A DNA stretch of 64,000 nt from Sulfitobacter sediminilitoris (GCF_010667575.1 NZ_JAABNT010000011.1:1-64000), one strand, 5' to 3'. Numbered from the stretch's first letter, positions 52,525 to 61,991 are shown. The notes: generated from the sequence alone by a model not told the origin. Program-made: numbers and translations.

Positions 52525-53223
52525 TCATCCGCGCCCGACGAATGGCATTTTGTTCGCCATTACAGTCATAAACAACACGTTGGCACCCCTTGGCATGTCG
52601 GCCATATGCAGGACTGATTTCGCCGCGTTCTCCACCCGCATCGTCTGCGTGTCCGGGTTCATCTTTTTAAGGTTCGCGACCATGTCCGTTTCGGCGTTGC
52701 CGATATCGATCTGACCACAGGCGATGTCCAGATCCCGACCATCCAGAGAGAGTGATTTCGTCAGCCCGGTGATCGCGTGTTTCGTCGTGGTATAGCAGAC
52801 AGACCCTGGACGCGGGGTATGGGCAGAGATCGATCCGTTATTGATGATCCTGCCGCCCCGGCCCTGCGCGCGCATCCGGGCAAAGGCCAGCCGCGCGGCA
52901 AGGAACATACCATGCAGGTTGACCATCATCACCTGCTCCCAATCCGCAATCGCAATCTCGTCAATCGGGGCCGAAGGGCCGAACATGCCCGCGTTGTTGA
53001 AGAGCACGTCGAGATCACCGAAGGTATCAAATGCGGCTTCCAGTGCTGACGCATCCGTCACGTCGGCGGGCAGCGCCACCGCATGCGCGTGCGCCGCCGC
53101 CATCTCTTCCAGCGCTTCGGCACTGCGCGCAACCAATCCGACGCGCCAGCCTTCCGCCAGAAACAGCTCTGCCGTCGCACGGCCAATGCCGGCACTTGCC
53201 CCGGTGATCAAGATCGATTTCAT
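52525..53223 (-). CDS. Short-chain dehydrogenase/reductase
   Basis: 232 residues, classical SDR. The cofactor-binding motif is TGASAGIGRA, the structural NNAG is NNAGMFGP, and the active site has Ser in IINNGSISAH and YTTTKHA as the YxxxK. The Asp/Arg pattern after beta-2 (VGLVARSAEALEE) suggests NADP(H) preference. The substrate is unknown. It overlaps the helicase gene by 4 nt, an odd partner, so they share a transcript without an obvious shared function. Confidence 0.9.
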   Translation of the reverse strand: MKSILITGASAGIGRATAELFLAEGWRVGLVARSAEALEEMAAAHAHAVALPADVTDASALEAAFDTFGDLDVLFNNAGMFGPSAPIDEIAIADWEQVMMVNLHGMFLAARLAFARMRAQGRGGRIINNGSISAHTPRPGSVCYTTTKHAITGLTKSLSLDGRDLDIACGQIDIGNAETDMVANLKKMNPDTQTMRVENAAKSVLHMADMPRGANVLFMTVMANKMPFVGRG

Positions 53224-54755
53224 CCCACGTCCTCCGTTGTTGTATCCAGTGTCAGGGGTGCGGCAGGCACCGCCCTCAGGTCATCAATCACCAGCGGCCC
53301 CGTTGGCTTGGACAACCGATTGCGCACCACCCAGATAAGCCGTTCTTGCGCGCGGGTGATTGCGACGTACGCCAGCCGCTTCCACAAGGGCTGGCCCGCC
53401 TCCATGCGCCCCATACGGGCGGCGGCATATAGGTCAGGGGCAAAGACCTGCACGGTCTCCCATTGGCTCCCCTGTGCCTTGTGGATCGTGACTGCGGCCC
53501 CATGCAGGAATGTCGCCCCCATGCGTGCAGCAAAAGGGATGAAGGGTTCTTCCTCATCCGGCTTTTCGATCTTGACGATCGACGCGGCGCTGACCTGCGG
53601 ATCTTCCGCCCCCATGACGTGCAAGCGGCTGAAGCCGGGTTTGCGCCCGTCTCCCAGAAAGATCACCTGCGCGCCCTTGATCAGGCCGCGCGCCTCCAGA
53701 TCCAGCCGTTTCTTGCGGTGCTTCAGCGGCAGCTCGATCCCGTCACAGATGAGCGGCTCACCGGAAAGCAACGCATCCTCCGGTGCGCCGTGAACTGACC
53801 GGAAGGCGTTGATCAATCTGATCCGCGTGGCGTTCCGCCAAACCAGCACGGGTGAGCGCGCCATCAAGTCGACCTCAACACGCTGCCCCCAGACCACACG
53901 GTCGTCCTGACGCGCCTTGTCTTCGATCATGCGTTCAAACTGCTCAAAGCTCAGATCCGGGTCTGACAGGGCATGGGCCAGATCAAGGATAGGATTGTCG
54001 GCGTCCTGCCGGAAAATGCGGTTGAGGTTCAGCACCCGCTTCTCTGGCAGCTTCTCGAAGACCATCGTGCCGGACTGGTTCACCGGGGCCAACTGCGCCG
54101 GGTCACCAAAAAGCAGCAACGTGGGAAAGATTTCCTTGAGATCTTCGAACTGCTTGTCATCCAACATCGAGGCTTCGTCGACAAAGCCGATGTCCAGCGG
54201 TTCCTCCCGCCGTTTCCAACCGGTGATAAAGTCCGACCCCCGCAGGCCAGCCGCCGCCAACGCGCCCGGAATGGACTTGTTGCCTGCATAAAACGCGGCA
54301 GCGCGGTCCAGTGACTGATCGGTCAGCCCTTCGATCTCGGGCCGCTCTCCGCTGCCTGCCAGCCATTCGGCAATGCGTTCGTATTCAGGGTCATAAACCG
54401 GTGTGTAAAGAATGCGGTGGATTGTTGTTGCAGGCACCCCGCGCAGGCGCAGCACGCTCGCCGCCTTGTTCGTTGGGGCAAGGATCGCCAGAGTGCGTTT
54501 GTCTTTGCGCTTGCGGCTCTCATAGTCGCCTGAGACCACTTCAACGCCCGCGTTTTCAAGCGCCTTGTAGAGTTCCGCCAACAGCAGCGTCTTTCCTGAT
54601 CCGGCCTTCCCCGTGACTGCCATTACTTGATCCGCCCCGCCGGGGGGCGGCATCAGCAGGCTGTCTTCCAGATCAATTCCCGCGCCACGCAGCATCTCGG
54701 CCACGCGGTCATATGCGGTGGCCTGATCGTCGGAGTAGGTAAGCGCGGTGGTCAT
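53220..54755 (-). CDS. RecD-like/UvrD-C superfamily 1 helicase
   Basis: 511 residues. Walker A is GKAGSGKT (49-56), then ILAPTNKAASVLRLRGVPAT (motif Ia), IGFVDEASMLDD (motif II), LLLFGDPAQLAPV (motif III) and a C-terminal UvrD_C_2-type block IHKAQGSQWETVQVFAPD with VAITRAQERLIWVV (motif VI). It is a single-subunit ATP-dependent DNA helicase of the RecD/Pif1 class, without the RecD2 N-terminal domain. Roseobacters commonly carry this gene; its repair role is inferred. Confidence 0.88.
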   Translation of the reverse strand: MTTALTYSDDQATAYDRVAEMLRGAGIDLEDSLLMPPPGGADQVMAVTGKAGSGKTLLLAELYKALENAGVEVVSGDYESRKRKDKRTLAILAPTNKAASVLRLRGVPATTIHRILYTPVYDPEYERIAEWLAGSGERPEIEGLTDQSLDRAAAFYAGNKSIPGALAAAGLRGSDFITGWKRREEPLDIGFVDEASMLDDKQFEDLKEIFPTLLLFGDPAQLAPVNQSGTMVFEKLPEKRVLNLNRIFRQDADNPILDLAHALSDPDLSFEQFERMIEDKARQDDRVVWGQRVEVDLMARSPVLVWRNATRIRLINAFRSVHGAPEDALLSGEPLICDGIELPLKHRKKRLDLEARGLIKGAQVIFLGDGRKPGFSRLHVMGAEDPQVSAASIVKIEKPDEEEPFIPFAARMGATFLHGAAVTIHKAQGSQWETVQVFAPDLYAAARMGRMEAGQPLWKRLAYVAITRAQERLIWVVRNRLSKPTGPLVIDDLRAVPAAPLTLDTTTEDVG

Positions 54756-54806
54756 GCCCCCTGTCTAAGGAAAGGCCGGTGCCGGGGCCAGCGCGATTGC
54801 GTCCGT

Positions 54807-55442
54807 TCAGGCGGTTTTCGCCCCAGGGTGATGACGCAGACCGCCCATCGCCTGATCGAACCAAAAACGCGATTGTTCCGGCGTGACCCCCGCGCGCGCG
54901 GCGACCTGTGACTGTGCTTCGGGGCTGAAGTCCCATAGACCAACAGAGATCTGGTCGCGGCCCGTCCCGCTACTGCCCAGCACTTCTGGCGACGACCCAA
55001 TCATCCGGTATATTCGCACCATGCGCGCATCGAAGACCCCAACAAAGTGTTTGACGCCAAACCCTTGCATGATCTCCCCCCCACCCAGCATCAAAGCGGC
55101 CGCGACATGCGCGCCTGCCCGGCGTTTGAGACAAAAACGAGTGCATTCCCAGATCAAAGGACTGCGCACTGGACCTTGGATCAAATGCCCAAAATGGTCG
55201 TTCACCATCACAGGCCCCGTCGTTGGCAGGAACCGCATGGAACCGCCATGGCTCCCATCAACGTTTTCCCAGATCACGTAGAGCGGGTTCATCGCATCGT
55301 AGCAGTCGCGCTCCTCGCCATTGCTGTCCACTTCCACCGCCCAGCCAAGCCGCGTCTTGAACTGGTCGGCACGGTCGCGAAACATTTGACGGGCAAGCAG
55401 AGGGTGGCGGTGCAGTTGGTCGGCGTAAAGATAGCGCAGCAT
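54807..55442 (-). CDS. Acyl-homoserine lactone synthase (LuxI family)
   Basis: 211 residues. LuxI family features are visible: RHPLLARQMFRDRADQFKTR, the conserved D/E-containing NPLYVIWENVDGSHGGSMRF, LRSxxxTGP-like LPTTGPVMVNDHF, and WECTRFCL. It makes an N-acyl homoserine lactone from SAM and acyl-ACP; the chain length is not predictable. GGAGACC lies 7 nt upstream of the ATG. It is 170 bp downstream of the luxR gene on the same strand, forming a typical regulator-synthase pair. Confidence 0.93.
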   Translation of the reverse strand: MLRYLYADQLHRHPLLARQMFRDRADQFKTRLGWAVEVDSNGEERDCYDAMNPLYVIWENVDGSHGGSMRFLPTTGPVMVNDHFGHLIQGPVRSPLIWECTRFCLKRRAGAHVAAALMLGGGEIMQGFGVKHFVGVFDARMVRIYRMIGSSPEVLGSSGTGRDQISVGLWDFSPEAQSQVAARAGVTPEQSRFWFDQAMGGLRHHPGAKTA

Positions 55443-55463
55443 GCAGGTCTCCGGGCTGGGAAA

Positions 55464-55485
55464 GGTATGACCAAGTGGTTACCTC
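55464..55485. promoter_or_regulatory. Imperfect dyad upstream of luxI, lux-box candidate
   Basis: GGTATGACCAAGTGGTTACC centres on a perfect ACCA-AG-TGGT core and lies 22 nt upstream of the luxI start codon, in the luxR-luxI intergenic region. The outer bases match only partly, so this is a weak operator candidate for the neighbouring LuxR protein. Confidence 0.25.
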
Positions 55486-55611
55486 TCCGCCCGTTAACGC
55501 CGCCAAAAACCATCGCGCGGCCCTGCCTGCTGGCGCGCAACAGCAAACGTTGCCTGCGACGTTTGCGCGCTTGCTGATCCAGAATTTCGGAGATGAAAGT
55601 CATTGCCGCCG

Positions 55612-56331
55612 TCAGACGACGATCAGTCCTCTGCTTAATGCCCTTGCGACTGCATGGGTCGTGTTAAGCGCGCCCAATTTGAACCGGGCGCTTTCAATGT
55701 AGACCCTCAGGGTGTGTTCCGAGATTGATAGCTGCTCAGCCACCTGTGCCCGGCTATAGCCAATGGCCAGAAGGGTCATTGCATCTACCTCGCGCGGGGA
55801 AAGTGCTGGTGCGATCTCAGGCGTCCGGCCCGGTTCAATCTCAAGCGCCTTTTCGTTCAGATAATGCGCGATTAGTACCAATTCGTGCCGGTGCCGTTCA
55901 GTGAAGGTCGCCCATGTGTTGTCATCACAGCTATCGTTCGCCGTAAAGAGGGCAAACTGGCCGTTGGGCCCACGCACCGGCATTGAAAAACCCTGATTGC
56001 CGATCCCATGTTCAATCGCCTCCAGCTGAAATGCGCGCGCTGCCTTGGAGGACCAGTCGAGCTGTTTCCAGTCTACGGGGTGAAAGCGTTGGAAGCATCC
56101 GATAACGACCGGATCAATACGTTGATAATTTTGAGAGATATAGCGTTCCTGCCACGCAAGCGAATAGGTCCCGCAGCCGTATTGGTCCCCGGCAGAATCG
56201 ACCCAGTGGTACGCAATATGTTCAACCCTCAGATGGTCGCGCAGCGACAGGCTTGCGGTCTGCAATCCGTCGAGCGTATTAGCTTGCTCCAAGCTCTCCA
56301 GAATGCAGTCCAATCGACCTGTCGTTCCCAT
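55612..56331 (-). CDS. Autoinducer-binding LuxR-family transcriptional regulator
   Basis: 239 residues from ATG 56331 (MGTTGRLDCILESLEQANTL). The N-terminal autoinducer-binding domain shows HWVDSAGDQYGCGTYSLAWQ, YISQNYQRIDPVVIGCF and FSMPVRGPNGQFALFT; the C-terminal GerE domain reads LSPREVDAMTLLAIGYSRAQVAEQL followed by SEHTLRVYIESARFKLGA. It should bind the lactone made by the adjacent LuxI. The ATG lies within the last 53 nt of the small upstream gene in another frame; a longer frame to 56439 looks random before the chosen start. Confidence 0.93.
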   Translation of the reverse strand: MGTTGRLDCILESLEQANTLDGLQTASLSLRDHLRVEHIAYHWVDSAGDQYGCGTYSLAWQERYISQNYQRIDPVVIGCFQRFHPVDWKQLDWSSKAARAFQLEAIEHGIGNQGFSMPVRGPNGQFALFTANDSCDDNTWATFTERHRHELVLIAHYLNEKALEIEPGRTPEIAPALSPREVDAMTLLAIGYSRAQVAEQLSISEHTLRVYIESARFKLGALNTTHAVARALSRGLIVV

Positions 56332-56485
56332 GCGCCTGCGCTTGCATCCTCTCTTCGCGTGAGGCGATCTCGGCCAGGGCAACGATTGCTGTGTCATCCA
56401 GCTGCTCGGCCAAAACCGGCAGGTCGATGGACAAGGCAAAAGTTTTCAAATCGGCAAGAACGTCCAAAATCCAGTCACTTCGCAT
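56279..56485 (-). CDS. Small protein overlapping the luxR start
   Basis: 68 residues from ATG 56485 with AGAGAAG upstream (MRSDWILDVLADLKTFALSI, then DLPVLAEQLDDTAIVALAEI). The sequence is a clean amphipathic helical protein with leucine periodicity and no random-frame character, so it looks coding. It ends 53 nt inside luxR in a different frame, which would couple the two. I do not recognise a family. It could be a LuxR partner or a leader that controls luxR translation. Confidence 0.6.
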   Translation of the reverse strand: MRSDWILDVLADLKTFALSIDLPVLAEQLDDTAIVALAEIASREERMQAQAHGNDRSIGLHSGELGAS

Positions 56486-56642
56486 ACGCAGCTTCTCTTT
56501 CAAATAGTTAACAGTCTATTAACACAACCTTAGCATGCATCAATTTTTGAAGGAATTCACTGGTTTCCACTCCCCAAAAATAGCGAGGCGTCACTTTTTA
56601 ACCCTATGATTTCAACCAATGGTAGAAGATATCAACAAATGA

Positions 56643-56673
56643 GCCCGCGAATCGCATATGGCGATCCGCGGGC
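56643..56673 (-). terminator. Long hairpin downstream of ccr
   Basis: GCCCGCGAATCGC and GCGATCCGCGGGC form a 13-bp stem (one wobble position) around a 5-nt loop, 30 nt past the ccr stop; a second hairpin GTTTCC-AGACA-GGAAAC lies between. The U-tract is poor, so termination is likely but not classical. The 56486-56702 gap also carries the promoter region of the small gene and luxR. Confidence 0.55.
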
Positions 56674-56702
56674 ATCGTTTCCAGACAGGAAACAATCAAA
56701 GG

Positions 56703-57983
56703 TTACTTGCGTGCCTCCAGCGCGTCTTCCAGCGTACGCAGACCCGTCGTCGGAGATTGAACCAGCACGGACATATTGCCCGGCTTATGCTCGTTTCGCA
56801 TCATCTTCATATGCGCCTCTGGCAGATCGTTCCATGCGAACACTTCTGACATACAGGGGTCCAACCGACGCTCAAGCATCAACTTGTTGGCAGAAGACGC
56901 CTGCTTGAGATGGGCGAAGTGGCTGCCCTGCAAGCGCTTCTGATGCATCCACATATAACGCACGTCAAAGGTCAGATTGAAACCGGTGGTACCTGCGCAG
57001 ATTACGACCATACCGCCCTTTTTCACAACAAAGGTTGAGACTGGGAAAGTCGCTTCGCCGGGGTGTTCGAATACCATATCGACGTTGTTGCCCTTGCCCG
57101 TGATGTCCCAGATTGCCGCGCCGAATTTGCGCGCCTCTTTGAACCATGCTGCATATTCGGGCGTGTTCACCGTGGGCAGTTGTCCCCAGCAATTGAAGTC
57201 CTTGCGGTTCAAAACGCCCTTGGCGCCCAGATCCATCACGAAGTCACGCTTGCTTTCGTCCGAAATCACGCCGATGGCATTCGCGCCAGCAGTGTTGATC
57301 AATTGGATCGCGTAAGATCCAAGGCCGCCCGATGCGCCCCAGACCAATACGTTCTGCCCGGGCTTAAGATCATGTGGTTCGTGACCAAAAAGCATCCGGT
57401 ACGCAGTGGCCAGCGTCAGTGTATAGCAGGCTGCTTCTTCCCATGTCAGATGCTTGGGGCGTGGCATCAATTGCTGTGACTGCACGCGCGTGAACTGGCT
57501 GAAGGATCCATCCGGCGTCTCGTAACCCCAGATCCGCTGGGTCGGAGAATACATCGGATCGCCGCCGTTGCATTCCTCATCGTCACCGTCATCCTGATTG
57601 CAGTGAATGACCACCTCATCGCCGATCTTCCAGCGTTTTACCTTGTCACCTACGGCCCAGACGATGCCAGCAGCGTCGGAGCCCGCGATGTGATAGGGCT
57701 GTTTGTGCCCGTCAAACGGGCTGATCGGCTGACCAAGGGCCGCCCAGACGCCGTTATAGTTAACGCCCGCCGCCATCACGAGGACAAGGACGTCGTGGCT
57801 GTCAAGCGTCGGCACGTCCACCACTTCTTCCAGCATCGCCGTGTTTGGTTCGCCGTGACGTTCCTTGCGGATGGCCCAGGCATACATCTGTTTTGGAACG
57901 TGCCCCATGGGCGGCATTTCGCCCACCTCATAGAGGTCCTTTTCAGGTGCATCGTATTGCGCAATGGTTTGATCGAGTGCCAT
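56703..57983 (-). CDS. ccr: Crotonyl-CoA carboxylase/reductase
   Basis: 426 residues of the MDR superfamily. It reductively carboxylates crotonyl-CoA to ethylmalonyl-CoA with NADPH and CO2, the key step of the ethylmalonyl-CoA pathway for acetyl-CoA assimilation. Family marks: AAGVNYNGVWAALGQP, CNQDDGDDEECNGGDPMYSP, RIWGYETPDGSFSQFTRVQS, the nucleotide loop VWGASGGLGSYAIQLI and the CO2-site region YMWMHQKRLQGSHFAH. A GGGGAGG site precedes the ATG. The pathway partner ecm lies 2 kb away on the opposite strand. Confidence 0.97.
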   Translation of the reverse strand: MALDQTIAQYDAPEKDLYEVGEMPPMGHVPKQMYAWAIRKERHGEPNTAMLEEVVDVPTLDSHDVLVLVMAAGVNYNGVWAALGQPISPFDGHKQPYHIAGSDAAGIVWAVGDKVKRWKIGDEVVIHCNQDDGDDEECNGGDPMYSPTQRIWGYETPDGSFSQFTRVQSQQLMPRPKHLTWEEAACYTLTLATAYRMLFGHEPHDLKPGQNVLVWGASGGLGSYAIQLINTAGANAIGVISDESKRDFVMDLGAKGVLNRKDFNCWGQLPTVNTPEYAAWFKEARKFGAAIWDITGKGNNVDMVFEHPGEATFPVSTFVVKKGGMVVICAGTTGFNLTFDVRYMWMHQKRLQGSHFAHLKQASSANKLMLERRLDPCMSEVFAWNDLPEAHMKMMRNEHKPGNMSVLVQSPTTGLRTLEDALEARK

Positions 57984-58127
57984 GCGAGGGCCTCCCCTTG
58001 GTTTGCGTATCTAAATTGCCGCGATGCAGAATCGTATCGCTCGTAGAGTGAAATATGGGCCAACGCGCAATAAAGCAACCTCAGAAGATCGCTTTTTGTA
58101 ATTTTATGACCCAGCGGATGCAGAAAC

Positions 58128-59501
58128 TTACTTCGCTACCGCAGCATCATCCTCTTCAAAAAAGTGAGCAATCGAATTCGCATAGAACTGCAACACTGGT
58201 CTGTGATCGCTCGCGATGCGCCAGATGTCTCCGCTTTCCGTAATCAGTTCCCTTGCCTTCAACCCTTTCAACGCACGCGACATCTCCTGCTTGAGGTTCT
58301 CGAGCTTGATAACCCGGTTGCCTTCGGGCACCTCACTTAGGACCGTCGCCGCCTTCTCCAGCAGCTTGGCATCGGTGATCCCGTCGGCCTCCAACAGCAC
58401 ATGCGCGATGACCGGAACAATGGGGACAGGCATAACCGTCTCGATCCGGGACATCAGTTCTTCCAAAAGCCCGTCGACAGCATGATGCTCCGTCTCGTTG
58501 CGCAGCGAAAGTGGTTGGCCAAAGGCGACTGCCGCCGCACCAAAACGGGTATCCTGGCGGGTCAGCCGCTGCCAAAGCTTGCGCAGGATAAAGCCGACCA
58601 CAACCGATATCCGTGCGCCAAACCGCCGGTCCCCCCGTTGATCCGCTGCGATCAGCACCAGATCCTCCAACACCCGGTCATAGTTGATCGCAACCGGGAC
58701 AAACACCACATCGCGCCCCTCCTCAGGATCGAATCCATCGACCAGATAGGACATCAACCCCATTTTGGGGGCTTGCAGTCGCCCGTTCAGGCTTAACCCG
58801 CCTTCGGGATAGAAAGCCTGATTGACCCCGCCCGCCGTCGCCATCTGGACGTAGCGCGCCAGCACCTTCCGATAAAGATCGCCGCGTGACCGACGGCGGA
58901 TAAAGTAAGCGCCAAGCGATTTAATCAGCCAGCTAAGCGGCCAGACCCGCGCCCATTCGCCTACCGCATAAGACAACGCGCTGTCGCGCGCCGCCAGATA
59001 GGTGACCAGCACGTAATCCATATTTGAGCGGTGGTTCATCACGAAAACCACTGTCGCATCCTTGGGAATAGCATCGAAAATCTTCGCGTTATTGTCAGCC
59101 GTCTCAATCCGGTAGACCGATTTTGCCAACAACCGCGCCAACCGAATGCCAAAGCTGAAGTACGCAAAAGCAGAGAAACTCGGCACGATTTCGCGGGCGT
59201 AGTCACGCGCTTTTTCAAAGGCCACATTTTCGGGGACTTTGTTGGCCCTTGCATAATTGACGATCTCACGCGTGACTTCCGGATCATAAATCAGGCGCTG
59301 GATCATGTCATAACGACGGGCCAGCTTGAACGGCTCAATCGGGCGCTTTAACCGCGTGTTCAGCTGTTTGACAGCCCGTTCCAGTCTGCGACGAAAGAAC
59401 CAACGCACCGATGGCAACAGCAGATGGCTCAGCGCTGTGACCATCGCAAACAGCACGATCAGGATAAAAAGCCATAGCGGCAATTGCACGGTCTGCGTCA
59501 T
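58128..59501 (-). CDS. Glycerolipid acyltransferase (PlsB/PlsC superfamily)
   Basis: 457 residues. An N-terminal transmembrane helix (LFILIVLFAMVTALSHLLL) is followed by an acyltransferase domain with catalytic HX4D NHRSNMD (H157, D162), substrate motif FIRRRSRGDLYRKVL and YPEGG (231-235), and a later FVPVAINYDRVLED block. The pattern is of glycerol-3-phosphate acyltransferases (PlsB-like) more than short PlsC. The role is membrane phospholipid synthesis at the inner membrane. The ATG at 59501 has an AAGGG site; a longer frame to 59537 lacks one. The 144-bp space to ccr has nothing notable. Confidence 0.87.
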   Translation of the reverse strand: MTQTVQLPLWLFILIVLFAMVTALSHLLLPSVRWFFRRRLERAVKQLNTRLKRPIEPFKLARRYDMIQRLIYDPEVTREIVNYARANKVPENVAFEKARDYAREIVPSFSAFAYFSFGIRLARLLAKSVYRIETADNNAKIFDAIPKDATVVFVMNHRSNMDYVLVTYLAARDSALSYAVGEWARVWPLSWLIKSLGAYFIRRRSRGDLYRKVLARYVQMATAGGVNQAFYPEGGLSLNGRLQAPKMGLMSYLVDGFDPEEGRDVVFVPVAINYDRVLEDLVLIAADQRGDRRFGARISVVVGFILRKLWQRLTRQDTRFGAAAVAFGQPLSLRNETEHHAVDGLLEELMSRIETVMPVPIVPVIAHVLLEADGITDAKLLEKAATVLSEVPEGNRVIKLENLKQEMSRALKGLKARELITESGDIWRIASDHRPVLQFYANSIAHFFEEDDAAVAK

Positions 59502-59941
59502 GGCGTGTACCCTTGCAGCGCCTGTGACCAAGGACAATATCAGAATGTGGTAATCTTCACCGCGGCGCGGCCGCTGTGGCTTTCCAGCCCCTCAGGCAAA
59601 GATCACACGCCCAATCAGGCCGCTGGTGCAGGCGATTATGTAAGATACTGCGGCCCGCTTTGTATGATGCCGTACGTACTGCATTTTTACTCATTCAGAT
59701 CACCAGCATTACTCGGACGCGAATGGCGAGGACCGGACGCATCACCATCAGACCGATACAATTCATTTCACCTGCGGGGTGACAGTCCCTGACAAAGAGA
59801 CGCCTTTCACGCTCCCGTGCTTGCTCTGCGTCAATTCCCATCGCACAATGCCGCAACGCAGCGAATTGACATTGGTATAAAATGTCTCATATGTAGCGCG
59901 TAACGCAATAATGTTGCCCGACCGATCAAAGGAGCCTGCCC
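59502..59941. promoter_or_regulatory. Divergent intergenic region of the acyltransferase and ecm genes
   Basis: 440 bp with no credible gene. A consensus -35 box TTGACA occurs at 59866-59871 on the plus strand, about 70 bp before the ecm ATG, but no good -10 is seen at the expected distance (best is TATGTA near 59890). GGAGCC lies just before the ecm start. The minus-strand promoter of the acyltransferase should be near 59520-59650. Confidence 0.4.
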
Positions 59942-61909
59942 ATGTCCGAGCAAACCAAAGACCGTCCTTGGCTGATCCGCACCTATGCGGGCCACTCGAC
60001 CGCCGCAGCCTCCAATGCGCTCTACCGGTCGAACTTGGCAAAAGGACAGACAGGTCTGTCCGTGGCTTTCGATCTGCCCACGCAGACCGGATATGACAGT
60101 GATCATGTTCTTTCCCGGGGTGAGGTCGGAAAAGTCGGTGTGCCTGTCAGCCATCTGGGCGACATGAGAGCGCTTTTCGACCAGATCCCGCTAGAGCAGA
60201 TGAACACGTCGATGACGATTAACGCCACAGCGCCTTGGCTGCTGTCGCTTTATATCGCCGTTGCTGAGGAACAGGGCGCCGATGTCTCCAAGCTGCAAGG
60301 CACGGTCCAGAACGACCTTATCAAGGAATACCTATCGCGCGGGACATACATCTGCCCCCCTGCCCCGTCGCTCAAGATGATCGCGGATGTGGCTGAGTAT
60401 TGCTATACCAACGTGCCCAAGTGGAACCCGATGAACGTCTGTTCCTATCACCTGCAAGAGGCCGGTGCGACGCCCGAACAGGAACTGGCCTTTGCGCTGG
60501 CCACGGCCACGGCGGTGCTGGACCAATTGCGGCCACGCGTCGACGAAAAGGATTTCCCAGCGCTGGTTGGACGTATCTCATTTTTTGTGAACGCTGGCAT
60601 CCGGTTTGTCACCGAGATGTGCAAAATGCGCGCCTTTGTTGATCTCTGGGACGAGATCTGCGCCGAACGTTACGGTGTTGAGGATTCCAAGTACCGTCGT
60701 TTCCGGTACGGCGTGCAAGTGAATTCGCTGGGCCTGACAGAACAACAACCTGAGAATAACGTGTACCGCATTCTGATTGAGATGCTTGCGGTGACTCTCT
60801 CGAAAAAAGCCCGCGCCCGCGCCGTGCAGCTTCCCGCGTGGAACGAAGCACTTGGCCTGCCGCGCCCATGGGATCAGCAATGGTCCATGCGGATGCAGCA
60901 AATCCTTGCATATGAAACGGATCTGCTTGAATTCGATGATCTCTTTGACGGCAATCCAACCGTGGATGCCAAGGTTGAAGAACTCAAGGCAGGTGCCCGC
61001 GCTGAACTGGCCCTTCTGGATGACATGGGCGGCGCGATTTCGGCAATCGATTACATGAAGGGTCGTCTGGTCGAGAGCAACTCCGAAAGGTTGGGCCGCA
61101 TCGAGGCTGGAGAAACCGTTGTTGTTGGCGTGAACAAGTGGCAGCAAGGTGAACCATCCCCGCTGATGACGGGTGACGGTGGCATCATGGTCGTCGACCC
61201 TGCTGTGGAGGCCGAACAAATTGACCGCCTGAACGCTTGGCGCGCGGACCGTGATGAGGCAACTGTCAACGCTGCGCTGGCCGATCTACGTGCCGCAGCC
61301 GCGGAGGGGCGGAACGTGATGCCCGCCTCTGTCGCAGCCGCCAAGGCTGGGGTCACCACCGGAGAATGGGCCGCGCAGATGCGTGCTGTGCACGGCGAAT
61401 ACCGTGGACCCACGGGCGTCGGGAAAGGACAATCGAACAAGACCGAAGGTCTGGACGATCTGCGGGCAGCCGTTGATGCGGTCAGCGACAAGCTGGGCCG
61501 CCGTCTGAAGTTCCTTGTCGGCAAGCCGGGCCTTGATGGTCATTCAAACGGGGCCGAACAGATTGCCGTGCGTGCCCGTGATTGCGGCATGGACATTGCC
61601 TACGAAGGTATTCGTCTGACCCCGTCCGAAATTGTAGCCGCAGCGCGCAAGGACGAGGCGCATGTTGTGGGGCTATCCATCCTCTCAGGCTCTCATATTC
61701 CACTGGTCGAGGACCTGATGAACCAGATGCGCGAGGCAGGGCTTGGAAACGTTCCGGTCATTGTGGGCGGTATCATTCCCGACGACGATGCCGCACGCCT
61801 CAAGGCAATGGGAGTAGCACGGGTCTATACGCCCAAGGACTTTGAGCTGAATATGATCATGCAGGATATTGTCACGCTTGCTGATCCGGCCGCAGTAGCC
61901 GCAGAATGA
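59942..61909 (+). CDS. ecm: Ethylmalonyl-CoA mutase
   Basis: 655 residues, a single-chain B12-dependent acyl-CoA mutase converting (2R)-ethylmalonyl-CoA to methylsuccinyl-CoA in the ethylmalonyl-CoA pathway. The barrel shows SVAFDLPTQTGYDSDH and the TLQxxx-type substrate tunnel ITEMCKMRAFVDLWDEICAE-like segment; the cobalamin domain has the base-off motif KPGLDGHSNGAEQ (DxHxxG) and GGIIPDDDAARLKAMG near the C-terminus. Methylmalonyl-CoA mutase and MeaA are close relatives; proximity to ccr favours Ecm. Confidence 0.93.
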   Translation: MSEQTKDRPWLIRTYAGHSTAAASNALYRSNLAKGQTGLSVAFDLPTQTGYDSDHVLSRGEVGKVGVPVSHLGDMRALFDQIPLEQMNTSMTINATAPWLLSLYIAVAEEQGADVSKLQGTVQNDLIKEYLSRGTYICPPAPSLKMIADVAEYCYTNVPKWNPMNVCSYHLQEAGATPEQELAFALATATAVLDQLRPRVDEKDFPALVGRISFFVNAGIRFVTEMCKMRAFVDLWDEICAERYGVEDSKYRRFRYGVQVNSLGLTEQQPENNVYRILIEMLAVTLSKKARARAVQLPAWNEALGLPRPWDQQWSMRMQQILAYETDLLEFDDLFDGNPTVDAKVEELKAGARAELALLDDMGGAISAIDYMKGRLVESNSERLGRIEAGETVVVGVNKWQQGEPSPLMTGDGGIMVVDPAVEAEQIDRLNAWRADRDEATVNAALADLRAAAAEGRNVMPASVAAAKAGVTTGEWAAQMRAVHGEYRGPTGVGKGQSNKTEGLDDLRAAVDAVSDKLGRRLKFLVGKPGLDGHSNGAEQIAVRARDCGMDIAYEGIRLTPSEIVAAARKDEAHVVGLSILSGSHIPLVEDLMNQMREAGLGNVPVIVGGIIPDDDAARLKAMGVARVYTPKDFELNMIMQDIVTLADPAAVAAE

Positions 61910-61991
61910 CCTGACACAAAAATGGTGTTTTATTTTCAATAGGTTTTGATAGATCCTTCTGTACAATTCAATGTGCGGAAGGAACTAGTTC

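Noticed and set aside
55464..55485. Confident lux box upstream of luxI
   Set aside because: Only the inner 10 bp are symmetric; kept as a weak candidate feature but not as a finding.
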